This document shows, piece by piece, positions 45,514 through 55,639 of a DNA stretch of 64,000 nt. The notes under the pieces are model-generated. The model was given only the letters and a program-made list of their open reading frames with translations, did no database searches and was not told the origin of the DNA. Where the stretch lies: positions 18,102 to 82,101 of the forward strand of contig NZ_RIZI01000195.1 of the NCBI RefSeq assembly GCF_003721225.1, written 5' to 3'. The position numbers and the translations under genes are program-made. The stretch's first letter is position 1. Each line of letters begins with the position of its first letter. The stretch comes from Acidithiobacillus sulfuriphilus. Lineage in GTDB: Bacteria > Pseudomonadota > Gammaproteobacteria > Acidithiobacillales > Acidithiobacillaceae.

Positions 45514-48500
45514 TCAATGAAAATCCCGGGAAGACAGAGTCAGTCGCCCCAGCCAGGGACTCAGGTCGCGCAACTGGCTGGCGATGAGGTGAACGACCTC
45601 CCCTTCCCGCTCCAGGGTGCCGCGCACCCCCAGCAGTTGCGCCTGCAGGAGGACGCGGCGATGGGCTTCCACCAGATCGCCCCAGACAATGACATTGAGC
45701 ATGCCGGTCTCGTCTTCCAGGGTCAGGAAGATCGTGCCCTTGGCGGTGCCCGGCCGTTGCCGGTTGATCACCAACCCCGCCAGGGTCTGCCGGCTTCGGG
45801 CCCGCGCCTGGCGCAAACGGGATACGGAGCGATAGCCCTCCCGCTCCAGACGAGGGCGGAGAAACGCCAAGGGGTGAGGGCCGAGGCTAAGACCCAGTTG
45901 CGCATAGTCCGCGACACAGGCCTGGGCCGGACTTTCCGCAGGCAGAGGCACTTCCTCCTGCGCCGACTCGCAATAATCCAGGGCCAGCGGCGTGGCGGGA
46001 ATCCTTCCCTGAATGGCCCACAAGGCGCCATGTCGGTCCCCAGCCAATCCATTGAGGGCCCCCGCCCGCGCCAGGAGCTGGAGCAGTTCCCGGTCCAGCC
46101 CCGCTTCTTGGAGCAGTTCCTGGAGAGAAAAGTTTTGATACTGCTCTCGCCATTGCAGCAGGCGCTGCATGCCCGCAGCGGGGAAGCCTTTGATCATGCG
46201 CAGGCCCAGCCGCAGGGCGCCGTTCTCCAGCCGGCTCTCGGCGTGGCTATGGCGCGCATCGACGGGCAGGACGGATACCCCATGGCGGCGGGCGTCCTGG
46301 ACGATCTGCGCCGGGGCATAAAAGCCCATGGGCTGGCTGTTGAGGAGGGCGGCGGCAAAGACCGCCGGATGATGGCACTTGATCCAGGCGGAGGCATAGA
46401 CCAACAGGGCAAAACTGGCTGCATGGGACTCGGGGAAGCCGTATTCGGCAAACCCCTGGATCTGCTGGCAAAGGCGTTCGGCAAAGGCGGCCGCGTAGCC
46501 CCGCGTCAGGAGTCCGGCAACCAGCTTGTTCGCGTAGGGCCCCAGATTGCCATGGCGGCGCCAGGCCGCCATGGCCCGGCGCAGGCCATCGGCCTCATCG
46601 CCGTTGAATCCCGCCGCCTGCATGGCAATCTGCATGACCTGTTCCTGGAAAATGGGCACTCCCAGGGTGCGTTGCAGGACCTGTTCCACCTCCGGACCAG
46701 GATAGGAAACCGGCTCCAAGCCCTGGCGGCGGCGCAGATAGGGATGGACCATATCGCCCTGAATGGGACCGGGGCGGACGATGGCCACTTCAATGACCAG
46801 ATCATAAAAGGTGCGGGGCTTGAGGCGCGGCAGCATGGCCATCTGCGCCCGCGACTCCACCTGGAAAACCCCCAGGCTATCGCCCCGTTGCAGCATGGCA
46901 TAGACCCGGGGGTCTTCGGCGGGGATATCGCCCAGGGACATCTGGATATCGCCCAGGGCCCTGCGCAGGGCGGAAAGCATGCCCAGGGCGAGGATGTCCA
47001 CCTTCAATATGCCCAGGGCATCCAGATCATCCTTGTCCCATTGCAATACCGTGCGCCCGGCCATGGCGGCGGGCTCCACCGGCACCAGGTCCGGCAGAGG
47101 GGTGGCGGACAGGACCATGCCCCCTACATGCTGGGAGAGATGGCGGGGGAAACCCACCAGGGCATTCACCACCCCCATCAGCCGCTGCAGTGTCGGCGCC
47201 TCCGGGTCGAAGCCGGCCTCCTGCAAGCGTTCGGGACGCACCTTCCGGCCATCCCACCAGGCCAGCCCCTTGCCCAGCCGCGCCACCTCCGCAGCCGTGA
47301 AGCCCAGGGCGCGGGCGGCATCGCGCATGGCGCTGCGCGGGCGGTAGTGGATGACCGTGGCGGTGAGGGCGGCATGCTCGCGGCCATAGCGTTGAAAGAC
47401 GTACTGGATCACCTCCTCACGGCGATCATGCTCGAAGTCCACGTCGATATCCGGCGGCTCATGGCGCTCCCGGGAGATGAAGCGTTCAAAAAGCAGATTC
47501 ATGCGCGCCGGGTCCACCTCGGTGATGCCCAGGGCATAGCAGAGCACCGAGTTGGCCGCCGACCCCCGCCCCTGGCAGAGAATGCCGCGCGCCTTGGCAA
47601 AGGCCACGATGTCATGGACGGTGAGGAAATAGCTGGCATAACCCAGTTCCCGCACCAGTTCCAGCTCCCGGCGCAACTGTTGCCGAACCGGGAGGGGTAT
47701 CGTTTGCGGGTAACGCCGTTGCAGGCCCTCCCGGGCCAGTTGGGCCAGATGATCATCCCGCGCCATGCCGGCGGGGCAGTTGCCGTCGGGATAGCGATAG
47801 CGGAGGCTGTCGAGGGTAAAATGGCAGCGTTGTGCAAGGGCACGGCTCTCCTGCAGGAGTAGGGCAGGATAGAGACTGGCCAGCACGGCGCGCGCACGCA
47901 AATGGCGCTCGCCGTTGGCGGCCAGATGGAAACCCGCCTCCGCCAGGGTGCATTGGTGGCGCACGGCCGTCAGCACATCCTGCAAGGCACGGCGACCGCG
48001 CCGATGCATGTGCACATCACCGCAGGCGGCCAGAGGCAGCCCCAGCGCCTCGCCCCAGACCTGCAGACGGCGCAAGCGCCGCCCATCGTCACCATCCCGC
48101 AGAAGCTCCACGCCCAGCCAGACCCTGCCGGATCCCAGGCGGTCTACGCAACCTTGGGCCCCCGGCAGCCAGTCGTCGCTCAGGTTGGCCCCTGGCAGGA
48201 GGATGGCCAAGCAGCCGCCCAGGCCCTCCAGATCGGTCAGGCGGGCGCGATACTGTCCTTTGGCGGCGCGCTGGCGGGCACGGCTAATGAGGCGGGACAT
48301 GGCCGCATAACCCCTGCCGTCGGCCGCCAGCAGCACGATTTTGGGCCCGTCCTCCAACTGCAGCTCCGTGCCATGGATGATGGGCAGCCCCGCCGCCTTG
48401 CCCGCCAGATGGGCGCGGGGGGCGCTGGCCAGAGAGCATTCCTCGGTAATGGCCAGGGCGCTATAGCCCAACTCCCTGGCCCGCTCCACCAACTCCTCCA

Positions 48501-48573
48501 CATGGGATGCCCCGCGCAGAAAGCTGTAATTGCTCAGGCAATGGAGTTCGGCATAATCAGGCAAAGTAGCCAT
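45514..48573 (-). CDS. dnaE2: Error-prone DNA polymerase III alpha (DnaE2/ImuC)
   Basis: A 1019-residue translesion polymerase. It begins MATLPDYAELHCLSNYSFLRG, the start of a PHP domain. It holds the catalytic-Asp motif PPDIDVDFEHDRRE, GRGSAANSVLCYALGIT, QEQVMQIA and ESHAASFA, with an OB fold near the end (TKGTIFLTLEDETG). DnaE2 lacks the tail of replicative DnaE and works with ImuA and ImuB in SOS mutagenesis. The start overlaps the imuB stop by 17 nt. Last gene of the lexA operon. Confidence 0.94.
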   Translation of the reverse strand: MATLPDYAELHCLSNYSFLRGASHVEELVERARELGYSALAITEECSLASAPRAHLAGKAAGLPIIHGTELQLEDGPKIVLLAADGRGYAAMSRLISRARQRAAKGQYRARLTDLEGLGGCLAILLPGANLSDDWLPGAQGCVDRLGSGRVWLGVELLRDGDDGRRLRRLQVWGEALGLPLAACGDVHMHRRGRRALQDVLTAVRHQCTLAEAGFHLAANGERHLRARAVLASLYPALLLQESRALAQRCHFTLDSLRYRYPDGNCPAGMARDDHLAQLAREGLQRRYPQTIPLPVRQQLRRELELVRELGYASYFLTVHDIVAFAKARGILCQGRGSAANSVLCYALGITEVDPARMNLLFERFISRERHEPPDIDVDFEHDRREEVIQYVFQRYGREHAALTATVIHYRPRSAMRDAARALGFTAAEVARLGKGLAWWDGRKVRPERLQEAGFDPEAPTLQRLMGVVNALVGFPRHLSQHVGGMVLSATPLPDLVPVEPAAMAGRTVLQWDKDDLDALGILKVDILALGMLSALRRALGDIQMSLGDIPAEDPRVYAMLQRGDSLGVFQVESRAQMAMLPRLKPRTFYDLVIEVAIVRPGPIQGDMVHPYLRRRQGLEPVSYPGPEVEQVLQRTLGVPIFQEQVMQIAMQAAGFNGDEADGLRRAMAAWRRHGNLGPYANKLVAGLLTRGYAAAFAERLCQQIQGFAEYGFPESHAASFALLVYASAWIKCHHPAVFAAALLNSQPMGFYAPAQIVQDARRHGVSVLPVDARHSHAESRLENGALRLGLRMIKGFPAAGMQRLLQWREQYQNFSLQELLQEAGLDRELLQLLARAGALNGLAGDRHGALWAIQGRIPATPLALDYCESAQEEVPLPAESPAQACVADYAQLGLSLGPHPLAFLRPRLEREGYRSVSRLRQARARSRQTLAGLVINRQRPGTAKGTIFLTLEDETGMLNVIVWGDLVEAHRRVLLQAQLLGVRGTLEREGEVVHLIASQLRDLSPWLGRLTLSSRDFH

Positions 48574-49966
48574 GGAGAAAATATCCGCCGCTGCGCAAGT
48601 CGCGGTAGACCCAGCAGCGGGACCCATCCGGACGGCGCAGGACAAAATAATCCCGCGCCACATCCCGACCGTCCCACCATCCCCCTTCGATGCGTTCCAG
48701 TTGATCCGGCGGCGGCGCAGGCAGCGAAGCAGGCAGGGGCAAGGGTGCCGGCAAGAGCCACAGGGGGCGGCGCGCATTTCCGCCGCCGGCGGAGACTTCT
48801 CCCGGCGCAACCCGGCGCCAGGCCCGCTCCGGACGATGCTCCGCAACGGGTGCGACGCCCGCCACCGTTCCATCGCCCAGACGCGCGCGCAGGCGTTCCA
48901 CGAAGGACCAAAGGGCCTCCTCCTGCCCCTCTTCCCACCAGCCTTGCTGTTGCCCGTCATAGGCGGTGAGATCCACGGCAGCAAGGCGCAAGGCACGTAT
49001 GGGCGCCGTAGAGGGCTTGCCTTCCAGGTGGCTCTGCCACAGGGCAAGGAGGGCCTCGGCATCGCGGCTGGGACGGCGCAGGGACAGCGAGAATGTCATC
49101 TGTCCCTCAGGCAGGATCAGTTGCAAACGCCAGGCTTGCGCTGCCTGGGCACGCACCCGCAATTGCTCACAGAGATCCTGCAAGACCCGCCGCAAGGCAA
49201 AGCGCAGCCCCGGCCAGGATTCCGCTTCGGCCGGGAGCTGCACCGTCATCGCCACCTTGGGGGCAAAGGCCAGAGAAGGACGCGGATCAGGCGTTATTCC
49301 CGCGAGGCGATCCAACAATTGGCCCAGGGATGGGCCAAACCTGCGCGATAGCTGTTTCCGTGGTATCACCCATAGCGCCTTGACCTGACTCAGGCCCAAG
49401 GCCGCCAAGTCACGACGGGTTGCCTCGGGAAGGGGCAAGAGGGCAATGGGCAGATCCAGGCAATCGCGCTGCCACTGCTCAAGGGTGATGCAGCAGCCAT
49501 GGTCTTGCCGCTGCGCCAGCAGCGCCGCCCCCAGGGGGGTCGGCGCAATCCCGACCTGCACCGCCACCCCCAAGTCTTGGAAAAGACGGCGCAAACGTCG
49601 CGCCACTCCCTCCACCCCGGCAAAAAGATGCGCACTCCCCTCCAGCTCCAGGGCGAGGGCGGGAAAACATTCGGGCAGGAGCACCACTTGCGGGCCATAG
49701 GCATAGGCCAAGGCCGCCCAGCGGCGCAAGTGGGCCATTTCTCCAGCCCGATCACGCGCGCAAAGACGCAGGGTGGGCAGCAGCGCCAAGGCCGCCGCCG
49801 TCCCCATCCCCGGCCGGATACCTGCTTCATGGGCCAGAGCATTCATCTGCATCACCCGCTGCCGGCTGCCTGCGCTGTCCACCAGGGCCACCGGCACAGG
49901 CTCGGGCAGGAGCCGATCCAGCAGATCCACACCCAGGCTCGGGAAGTGCAGCGCCAGCCACAGCAT
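48557..49966 (-). CDS. imuB: ImuB, inactive Y-family polymerase homologue
   Basis: A 469-residue Y-family-like protein that bridges ImuA, the beta clamp and DnaE2. It starts MLWLALHFPSLGVDLL, where active polymerases have a catalytic Asp motif, so catalysis is not expected. It retains ALVDSAGSRQRV and the little-finger region. The ATG at 49966 has AGGTG seven bases upstream; an ATG at 50023 overlapping the imuA stop adds 19 residues unlike the family and lacks a ribosome-binding site. Confidence 0.9.
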   Translation of the reverse strand: MLWLALHFPSLGVDLLDRLLPEPVPVALVDSAGSRQRVMQMNALAHEAGIRPGMGTAAALALLPTLRLCARDRAGEMAHLRRWAALAYAYGPQVVLLPECFPALALELEGSAHLFAGVEGVARRLRRLFQDLGVAVQVGIAPTPLGAALLAQRQDHGCCITLEQWQRDCLDLPIALLPLPEATRRDLAALGLSQVKALWVIPRKQLSRRFGPSLGQLLDRLAGITPDPRPSLAFAPKVAMTVQLPAEAESWPGLRFALRRVLQDLCEQLRVRAQAAQAWRLQLILPEGQMTFSLSLRRPSRDAEALLALWQSHLEGKPSTAPIRALRLAAVDLTAYDGQQQGWWEEGQEEALWSFVERLRARLGDGTVAGVAPVAEHRPERAWRRVAPGEVSAGGGNARRPLWLLPAPLPLPASLPAPPPDQLERIEGGWWDGRDVARDYFVLRRPDGSRCWVYRDLRSGGYFLHGYFA

Positions 49967-50022
49967 GTCAATGCACCTGGATGCGGCCGTTGATGGGCCA
50001 AAAATCGCAGCAAAACACCCCA

Positions 50023-50670
50023 TCAACTGCCGTTGGGACTAAAGGACCAGGCCATTTGTTCGGGAAAGGTCAATTCACCCTCGCCCGGCAAACCGGCACG
50101 GCGTTTACGGACCTGCACGCGCAAGCCCGACGGCGTAGGCGCGAGGCGCAAACGCAAGGCCGCCAGGCTATGGCCACCCTCCTCCTCGGCCTTATGGAAG
50201 AAAAAGGCCACGCTCTGCCCCTCCTCCGCGGCCAATTGCAGGCGCCGCAACTGGGCCGGCGCCAGGAACGGCGGCCAGGCCAGCACGGCGCTGCAGGTCC
50301 CCCCACGCAAGGCCTGTTCCAGTACCCACAGGCTATCCAGACGCTGGCGGGGGTGTACCAGCAGCATGCGCGACAGATCAATGCCGGCGGCCACCAGGGC
50401 CGGCGCATAGGGGAGATAAGGCGGCGTCAGCCACAAAACCCAGCGTTTTTCCCGGCGACTGAGCTCCGCCACGGCCGGCAAGACCAAGCGCAACTCGCCA
50501 ATGCCGTCCACACTGCTGTAGATCTCTGTCAAGGCCCCCCGCGGCCACTTCCCCAACACCGTATCCAGGACCGGCCAGGCCGTGGCCACCCCCTGCGGGG
50601 CGGCGGCCTGGCCACGCCACAGTCGCTGCGGATGTTCCTGTAACAGTTGCTGCAACGCTTCCTGACTCAT
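50023..50670 (-). CDS. imuA: ImuA (SulA/RecA-like) mutasome protein
   Basis: A 215-residue RecA-fold-like protein of the ImuA family. It has [19 protein letters not shown] near the N-terminus, [19 protein letters not shown] in the middle and a basic C-terminus. It supports ImuB/DnaE2 translesion synthesis. The start overlaps the lexA stop in ATGA, which couples the two. Confidence 0.9.
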   Translation of the reverse strand: MSQEALQQLLQEHPQRLWRGQAAAPQGVATAWPVLDTVLGKWPRGALTEIYSSVDGIGELRLVLPAVAELSRREKRWVLWLTPPYLPYAPALVAAGIDLSRMLLVHPRQRLDSLWVLEQALRGGTCSAVLAWPPFLAPAQLRRLQLAAEEGQSVAFFFHKAEEEGGHSLAALRLRLAPTPSGLRVQVRKRRAGLPGEGELTFPEQMAWSFSPNGS

Positions 50671-51272
50671 ATACCCCTCCCCAAACGGATCAGACCGACC
50701 ACCACTCCCTCAATGGCCAGGGCTTGCCGGCGCAAATCCACCACGATGGGAGAAAAGTCCGGATTCTCCGGCAAGAGCAGCACACGATCACCCTCCCGCC
50801 GCCAGCGTTTGACGGTGACCTCACCATCCACCCGCGCCACCACCACCTGCCCGTCGCGCACTTCCTGGGTACGATGCACGGCCAGCAAATCGCCATCGAG
50901 GATGCCGGCATCGCGCATGCTCATCCCCTGCACCCGCAAGAGATAATCGGCGTTAGGCTGAAACAGGTGGGCATCGAGGCTATAACGCCCCTCCAGATGC
51001 GCCTCGGCGAGGATCGGCTGACCCGCCGCCACCCGCCCCACCACCGATAGCCCTGGCCGCTCCCGCAGGCGGATACCCCGTGCCGTCCCCTCCTGGATCT
51101 CGATAAAACCCTTGCGGGCCAGTGCCCGCAAATGACTCTCCGCCGCATTGGGGGAACGAAAGCCAAAGGCGTGCATCAACTCCATACGGGTAGGCGGCAG
51201 GCCATCCACCGCCATCTGTTCTTGCAGCCAGGCCAGAATCTCTGCCTGGCGCTTGGTGAGTACATGATCCAT
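50667..51272 (-). CDS. lexA: LexA repressor
   Basis: A 201-residue SOS repressor. Winged HTH in residues 1-65, self-cleavage site A83-G84, nucleophile S118 in GMSMRDAGI and general base K155, each one residue off E. coli Lex[14 protein letters not shown] was preferred to a start seven codons earlier. It represses its own operon (imuA-imuB-dnaE2) through the box at 51338. Confidence 0.96.
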   Translation of the reverse strand: MDHVLTKRQAEILAWLQEQMAVDGLPPTRMELMHAFGFRSPNAAESHLRALARKGFIEIQEGTARGIRLRERPGLSVVGRVAAGQPILAEAHLEGRYSLDAHLFQPNADYLLRVQGMSMRDAGILDGDLLAVHRTQEVRDGQVVVARVDGEVTVKRWRREGDRVLLLPENPDFSPIVVDLRRQALAIEGVVVGLIRLGRGI

Positions 51273-51337
51273 TGCGCGTTCTCCCGGTGCCACTCCATGG
51301 GGGCTTCTGGTGGAGCAGGAAAATCGCCCCCACCGAG

Positions 51338-51357
51338 TACTGTAATTTTATACAGTA
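51338..51357. promoter_or_regulatory. SOS box (LexA operator)
   Basis: TACTGTAATTTTATACAGTA fits the E. coli-type consensus CTG-N10-CAG with symmetric TA flanks. It is 66 bp upstream of the lexA start, so lexA and the mutasome should be DNA-damage inducible. Confidence 0.92.
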
Positions 51358-51554
51358 TTCGGACAATGGCAAGCCCCGGCGCGGAACGGGAAGCAAATCC
51401 GCATTCCCCTCATATCTACCCCATCTCGACCATCCCTGAAGAGAAGCCGGAACACAAGATGGAACATAGGATGCCATTAACATCGGGTGATCAATGACCA
51501 GGCGCTCTTTGCGGACTTGAAACGCCGGGTGTTGGCAGTCCCGGGGAATCGCTT

Positions 51555-51864
51555 TTAGGGTTGAGGATCGGCAGCACCCTTACGTCCACCTTTTCCGTCC
51601 GTTGGTCCGACAGTTCGATCTTCGGCGTCACGTAGGGCTGGATCCGGACGAACTGCAACGGCACGCTGACGTTGTTGAGGCCCCGGATGAACATTTTCGC
51701 GGTAATGTCTGCGGGAGGGGGAGCCTTGGAACCAGTATCTCATCCAGATAGGCGCGGACCTGCAGATAGCCGCTCTTCTTGCCCATCACCACGACCGGAT
51801 CCATCCCCTGCGTATAGGTGCCGTAGACGCCTTGCGGAGATGCGTAACTGCCGATAAGGACCAT
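51555..51864 (-). pseudogene. HlyD-family secretion protein fragment, frameshifted
   Basis: From 51864 the frame reads MVLIGSYASPQGVYGTYTQG, then GKKSGYLQVRAYLDEILVPR. The match then moves to another frame: ADITAKMFIRGLNNVSVPLQ, then YVTPKIELSDQRTEKVDVRV. Together they resemble the C-terminal half of a HlyD-type membrane-fusion protein. The shift is in a C-run (plus-strand GGGAGGGGGAG near 51714-51722), consistent with a lost base. Both ends are missing. Non-functional remnant. Confidence 0.7.
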
Positions 51865-51898
51865 ATCTCATTATTGCTATTGCTCAAAATCTACGTGA

Positions 51899-52564
51899 TC
51901 ATCGACCCCGACCACCGGCACGAAAGCGTCCCCATTGTGGATTGGATAGATAACGTCTAGCCTGGTTCTGATAGCCATCCCAATCTTGACCGTGGAATCC
52001 GCGAAAAGTTGGGGGCAATACGCGCACTGGCCTCCAAGGACCCCGGTAACCAGGTCCGGAGTACCAAAAACCACCATATTGGTAGTAATATGCACCACCG
52101 AAGTAAAAAAACGGAAAGGGAAAACCAACGGCTATATAAGCTTGTAATGGCGGATACCAAGCCATGGTTGGCGGGCTGGATGGGAACTCGGGTTCAGGCG
52201 CATAGATGGCAGGTGGTATGCCACTTGGTGGCGGTGGCGCCTCGACGGGGGTACAAACATAACCTGGCGGGCAATTCGGCGCCGCGGCCGCGTTATTACT
52301 ACCGATAGCTGCGCCCGCCAATGCGCCAAGCCCTGCCCCAACAGCCGCACCGGCCAAGGGATGTCTAGACTGGTTTCCAATAATCGCTCCTGCCACCCCT
52401 CCCAAAAGTGCGCCCTGGGTAGCCCCTACGGCTTCCCCTGGGGGTGCGCCGGCTGTGTAAACGCAACCGGATAGAGTAACCATGGCCAGCAGGCTTAGCG
52501 ACAATTCGTATGGCACGAAAAGGCCAAGTATACGACTCTTAGTGCCTATGGGAAAATGATTCAT
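51899..52564 (-). CDS. Glycine-zipper lipoprotein
   Basis: A 221-residue outer-membrane-type lipoprotein with lipobox LSGC (Cys about residue 34). Two glycine-zipper segments follow (ALLGGVAGAIIGNQ and AGAAVGAGLGALAGAAIG), then a Pro/Tyr/Phe-rich C-terminal half with repeated YYY and GG. Glycine zippers insert in or pack on membranes. Function unknown. It stands at the end of an envelope-stress-like gene group. Confidence 0.8.
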   Translation of the reverse strand: MNHFPIGTKSRILGLFVPYELSLSLLAMVTLSGCVYTAGAPPGEAVGATQGALLGGVAGAIIGNQSRHPLAGAAVGAGLGALAGAAIGSNNAAAAPNCPPGYVCTPVEAPPPPSGIPPAIYAPEPEFPSSPPTMAWYPPLQAYIAVGFPFPFFYFGGAYYYQYGGFWYSGPGYRGPWRPVRVLPPTFRGFHGQDWDGYQNQARRYLSNPQWGRFRAGGRGR

Positions 52565-52642
52565 CAGAAAACTCCGCTGCGCATAATGTTCTTGCCCCCG
52601 AGGGGGAGAGATCCCCTCCTCGCCGAAGGCCGGATTATTCCC

Positions 52643-53200
52643 TTACGAATGGCATGAAGATCTCTTCGCCATGGGGCGATGCGACCAATGTCCATGCTCC
52701 ATGCGCTGGGTGATTTCGGAAAGCTGCAACCACTGCTCTGGAGTCAGCGTTTTTCTGACCATGATCGCCTGATCGAGCTTCATCTGCATCATCGCGTTTC
52801 GATCTGATTCCAGCTTGCCGAGCAAGGGCTGCGCCGTCGTCACATCGCCACTTAAAATCGCTTTGCGGATGGCCATGCTATCCTGGCGCATTCTTTTCCA
52901 GTCGCGCTTGATGATCGGCCGGTGCTCCTTTTGCCAAGTGGCCAAGGTTGCTTTTTGTTCCGGCGTCAGGTGTAACACCGCAGCATGCCGCTCAGCGATG
53001 GGCAAGAGTGAGGGAATGGGTGATTTTGCCCAATGCATTGGCTTGTGGTGGCGACCATGATGAGTTTGGTGTCCCCATTTGGGCGCCATGGACCCCTGCG
53101 CGGGTAAAGCCGGCCCTGGGGGAGGAAGATCCGCCTTGGCAGCGCCCATCCCTAAAGCGAGCGTGGCGCAAAGGACTGCGAAAGAACTACGAATACGCAT
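52643..53200 (-). CDS. Spy/CpxP-like periplasmic protein
   Basis: A 185-residue exported protein with a signal peptide (SFAVLCATLALGMGAAKA). A His-rich segment (HQTHHGRHHKPMHW) is followed by a helical domain with the two LTxxQ motifs of the family (LTPEQKATL and LTPEQWLQL). Spy/CpxP proteins bind unfolded proteins or a sensor kinase in the periplasm; the His-rich part may bind metal. Start MRIRSSFAVL was chosen over an ATG eight codons before. A direct-repeat motif lies 108 bp upstream. Confidence 0.85.
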   Translation of the reverse strand: MRIRSSFAVLCATLALGMGAAKADLPPPGPALPAQGSMAPKWGHQTHHGRHHKPMHWAKSPIPSLLPIAERHAAVLHLTPEQKATLATWQKEHRPIIKRDWKRMRQDSMAIRKAILSGDVTTAQPLLGKLESDRNAMMQMKLDQAIMVRKTLTPEQWLQLSEITQRMEHGHWSHRPMAKRSSCHS

Positions 53201-53307
53201 AAATATACTCCTATTCTTACACAATGAACTGTATACCCAGTTTAGCTGGAATATATCCAGCGCATGATTGACGATGACTCAGATAAGCAAAGACCACAAG
53301 CGAAAAA

Positions 53308-53327
53308 TTGTAAACAATTGTTACAAA
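53308..53327. promoter_or_regulatory. Candidate response-regulator site (Spy-like gene)
   Basis: TTGTAAACAA directly followed by TTGTTACAAA gives half-sites starting 10 bp apart, a spacing typical of OmpR-family regulators. A similar pair lies at 57889 and at 61494-61511. Candidate target of the regulator at 56917-57624. Confidence 0.4.
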
Positions 53328-53434
53328 CACACGTTCAGCATGTCCGGTATATTGCAAGTGACTACCAGGTGTCCGCCGACCGAATGATTGCCGACAAATC
53401 CATTCCTGGGCCCATGTCCGCTATTCAGACTTGT

Positions 53435-54931
53435 CTAATGGCTTGGCTTATCCTGGTCGCTAGGCTGTGGCAGAGTTACTACTAGATAGACGCTGGCTTT
53501 CTCCATTCGCACCAAGACCGGTATAGGCGTGGCGGCGGGCAGGCTGGAGATGATTTTCCGCAATTGGTCTGGATTGCGGATCGTTTCTCCCGCTACCTGT
53601 TCGATGATCATGCCAGGGGTAATCCCCGCCTCTAGCGCGGGGCCCGATGCCGCTGTCACCACCAGCACGCCGGGGCGAGTCTTGATCTCCTTTTCGATGG
53701 GGGGACTCAGAGGTTCAACCCGGATGGCAAGGCGTGGGATAGGCGTGCTGTGACCGATGGCTCGCTGGGCTTTCTCAGGCTGGGTACCGATCGTAACCTC
53801 CAGAGTTTTTGCCTCGCCGTCGCGTAGAATGCCTACGGGAATTAGGCTCCCCGGTCGGGTTGCCCCCACCATGGGCGGAAGCTGGCCGATGTCGTACACA
53901 GGATGATTGTCGAAAGCGACGATCACATCGCCAGGCCTCAACCCTGCCTGGGCGGCAGGACTTCCAGGCAGGACGGACGCAATCAGTGCTCCCACTGGCT
54001 CCTTCAAACGGAAGGCTTGCGCCATGTCCGGGGTCATGCTCTGCATCTCTACTCCCAGCCAACCGAACTGCAATGCCTGATGGTTTTGTAGCGCATGGAC
54101 CACGCGCATGGCCGTGTTGATGGGAACGGAAAAAGACAATCCCATGTAGCCGCCGCTATTGGTGTATATCTGATCGTTGATACCGACCACCCGCCCCGCC
54201 ATATCGAAAAGCGGCCCTCCGGAGCTACCGGGGTTGATGGGGACATCGGTCTGGATAAAAAGAATATAGGGATCGTTGGGAAGCGGTCGCTTCACGGTGC
54301 TGATGATTCCTTGGGTGAGGGTATTGTATAAGCCGAATGGCGCGCCCATGGCAAGCACCCATTGGCCCACTTGCAACTGTTTGGAGTCGCCGATGGCAAC
54401 GGTTGGCAAGTGATGGGCGTGAATCTTGAGGACGGCCGTATCGTAGCGAACGGAAAGACCGATCAGTTTAGCGTCATAGGCATGGTGATTAGTCAGTGTG
54501 ACGACGATATGGTTGGCACCATGCACTACATGCGCAGCAGTGACGATATAACCATTTGCGTTAATAATGAATCCGGAACCCAAGGTTTCCACTTTTTGTG
54601 GTTGGGGATGCCTCTCTTTTTGAGACTCCATGAGTTGTTTGAACAATTGATAAAAAGGTGAGTCGGGCGGGAAAGGATTGCGTATCTGACTTTCGTCCAC
54701 CTGCTGGATGCTTGTGCTACTGATATTCACTACCGCCGCACCATCATGGGTTGCGATAGGCGTAAGATCAGGGAGAGTCACCAGTTTTTCTTGCTGGCCG
54801 GCACTACTAGCCGGTAGTGCGATCGAAGTGCCAGCAGTTTGCGCGGCGGCGGTGCTTGCCCAGCCCAACGCCAGTGCTGCTGTGATGGCGGCGACCGAGT
54901 GGTAGGGAGAGGTGACGGATAAGTTTTTCAA
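53435..54931 (-). CDS. DegQ/DegP-like periplasmic serine protease
   Basis: A 498-residue trypsin-fold protease/chaperone. Signal peptide (ITAALALGWASTAAAQ); triad His in VTAAHVVHGA, Asp in YDTAVLKI and Ser in NPGSSGGPLFD. Two PDZ domains follow (WLGVEMQSM with AAQAGLRPGDVIVAFD; GVLVVTAASGPALEAGITPG). It degrades or refolds misfolded envelope proteins. I chose TTG 54931, which has AGGA nine bases upstream and leads directly into the signal peptide; an in-frame TTG at 54979 lacks such a site. Confidence 0.92.
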   Translation of the reverse strand: MKNLSVTSPYHSVAAITAALALGWASTAAAQTAGTSIALPASSAGQQEKLVTLPDLTPIATHDGAAVVNISSTSIQQVDESQIRNPFPPDSPFYQLFKQLMESQKERHPQPQKVETLGSGFIINANGYIVTAAHVVHGANHIVVTLTNHHAYDAKLIGLSVRYDTAVLKIHAHHLPTVAIGDSKQLQVGQWVLAMGAPFGLYNTLTQGIISTVKRPLPNDPYILFIQTDVPINPGSSGGPLFDMAGRVVGINDQIYTNSGGYMGLSFSVPINTAMRVVHALQNHQALQFGWLGVEMQSMTPDMAQAFRLKEPVGALIASVLPGSPAAQAGLRPGDVIVAFDNHPVYDIGQLPPMVGATRPGSLIPVGILRDGEAKTLEVTIGTQPEKAQRAIGHSTPIPRLAIRVEPLSPPIEKEIKTRPGVLVVTAASGPALEAGITPGMIIEQVAGETIRNPDQLRKIISSLPAATPIPVLVRMEKASVYLVVTLPQPSDQDKPSH

Positions 54932-54982
54932 GAGAGTCTTTCCTGTATGATGGAGACGAGAAATATTCAGTAGTATCAAAAG

Positions 54983-55414
54983 TCACCACTGATGCCCGGT
55001 ATAAATTGGCCGAGCAGGGCCGGCAGGGTGCGGTCGATAACTGGCAGATCTATCGATTCGCCAATATCCATCCAAATAGGCATGGGGCAGTTGTTCATAG
55101 GGAGGAGTCTCAGGCACCAACAATTGATAGCCAGCCAGGCCTATGCTTGTCTGAATGTTCGCGTTATTGAAATTGATGCTGGCCGTTTGTGGAATGTATG
55201 GCGTCGCACCCTGTCCGCCAAGCACACTGCTGCCCACTCCGCCGCTCGCGCCAAAGTCAGAGAGGACGCCGGGATAGTTCAAATCCCCAATCCGTTCGGT
55301 TTCCTGGATCCAGGCAGCAATATATTCCTGTGCCGCCAAAGGCGGCTGATGGCGTTCTAGGATCACGGCGATGGCTGACAACGCCAGTAGCCCCGAGAGC
55401 AATAGCCGGGGCAT
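54983..55414 (-). CDS. Hypothetical exported protein
   Basis: A 143-residue protein of unknown family. The N-terminus (MPRLLLSGLLALSAIAVIL) is a signal or anchor helix, followed by a low-complexity periplasmic part rich in Gly, Pro, Tyr and Asn. The ATG at 55414 has GGAGAAGGA upstream; an ATG at 55483 would add a non-hydrophobic leader. It lies between the sensor kinase and the DegQ-like gene on the same strand, so a link to envelope stress is possible. Confidence 0.6.
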   Translation of the reverse strand: MPRLLLSGLLALSAIAVILERHQPPLAAQEYIAAWIQETERIGDLNYPGVLSDFGASGGVGSSVLGGQGATPYIPQTASINFNNANIQTSIGLAGYQLLVPETPPYEQLPHAYLDGYWRIDRSASYRPHPAGPARPIYTGHQW

Positions 55415-55639
55415 CAGTCCTTCTCCCCGGGAGGGCCGATACTCCGGGATAAAAATATAGAACCGGTTCTGCATCGTTGCCATTATGATTAGCCTTTGTT
55501 TCCTGGGGCTCTGGCTTCAGTTTTTTGGTACAATGGCTTCTATCAGGATGATGGTTGGTTGCCCAAAAATGATGAGCCACGCCGAGCGAGGTTCTGAGCA
55601 GATTTTCGAGGTATACTGATGCAACTGCTGTATGGGACC

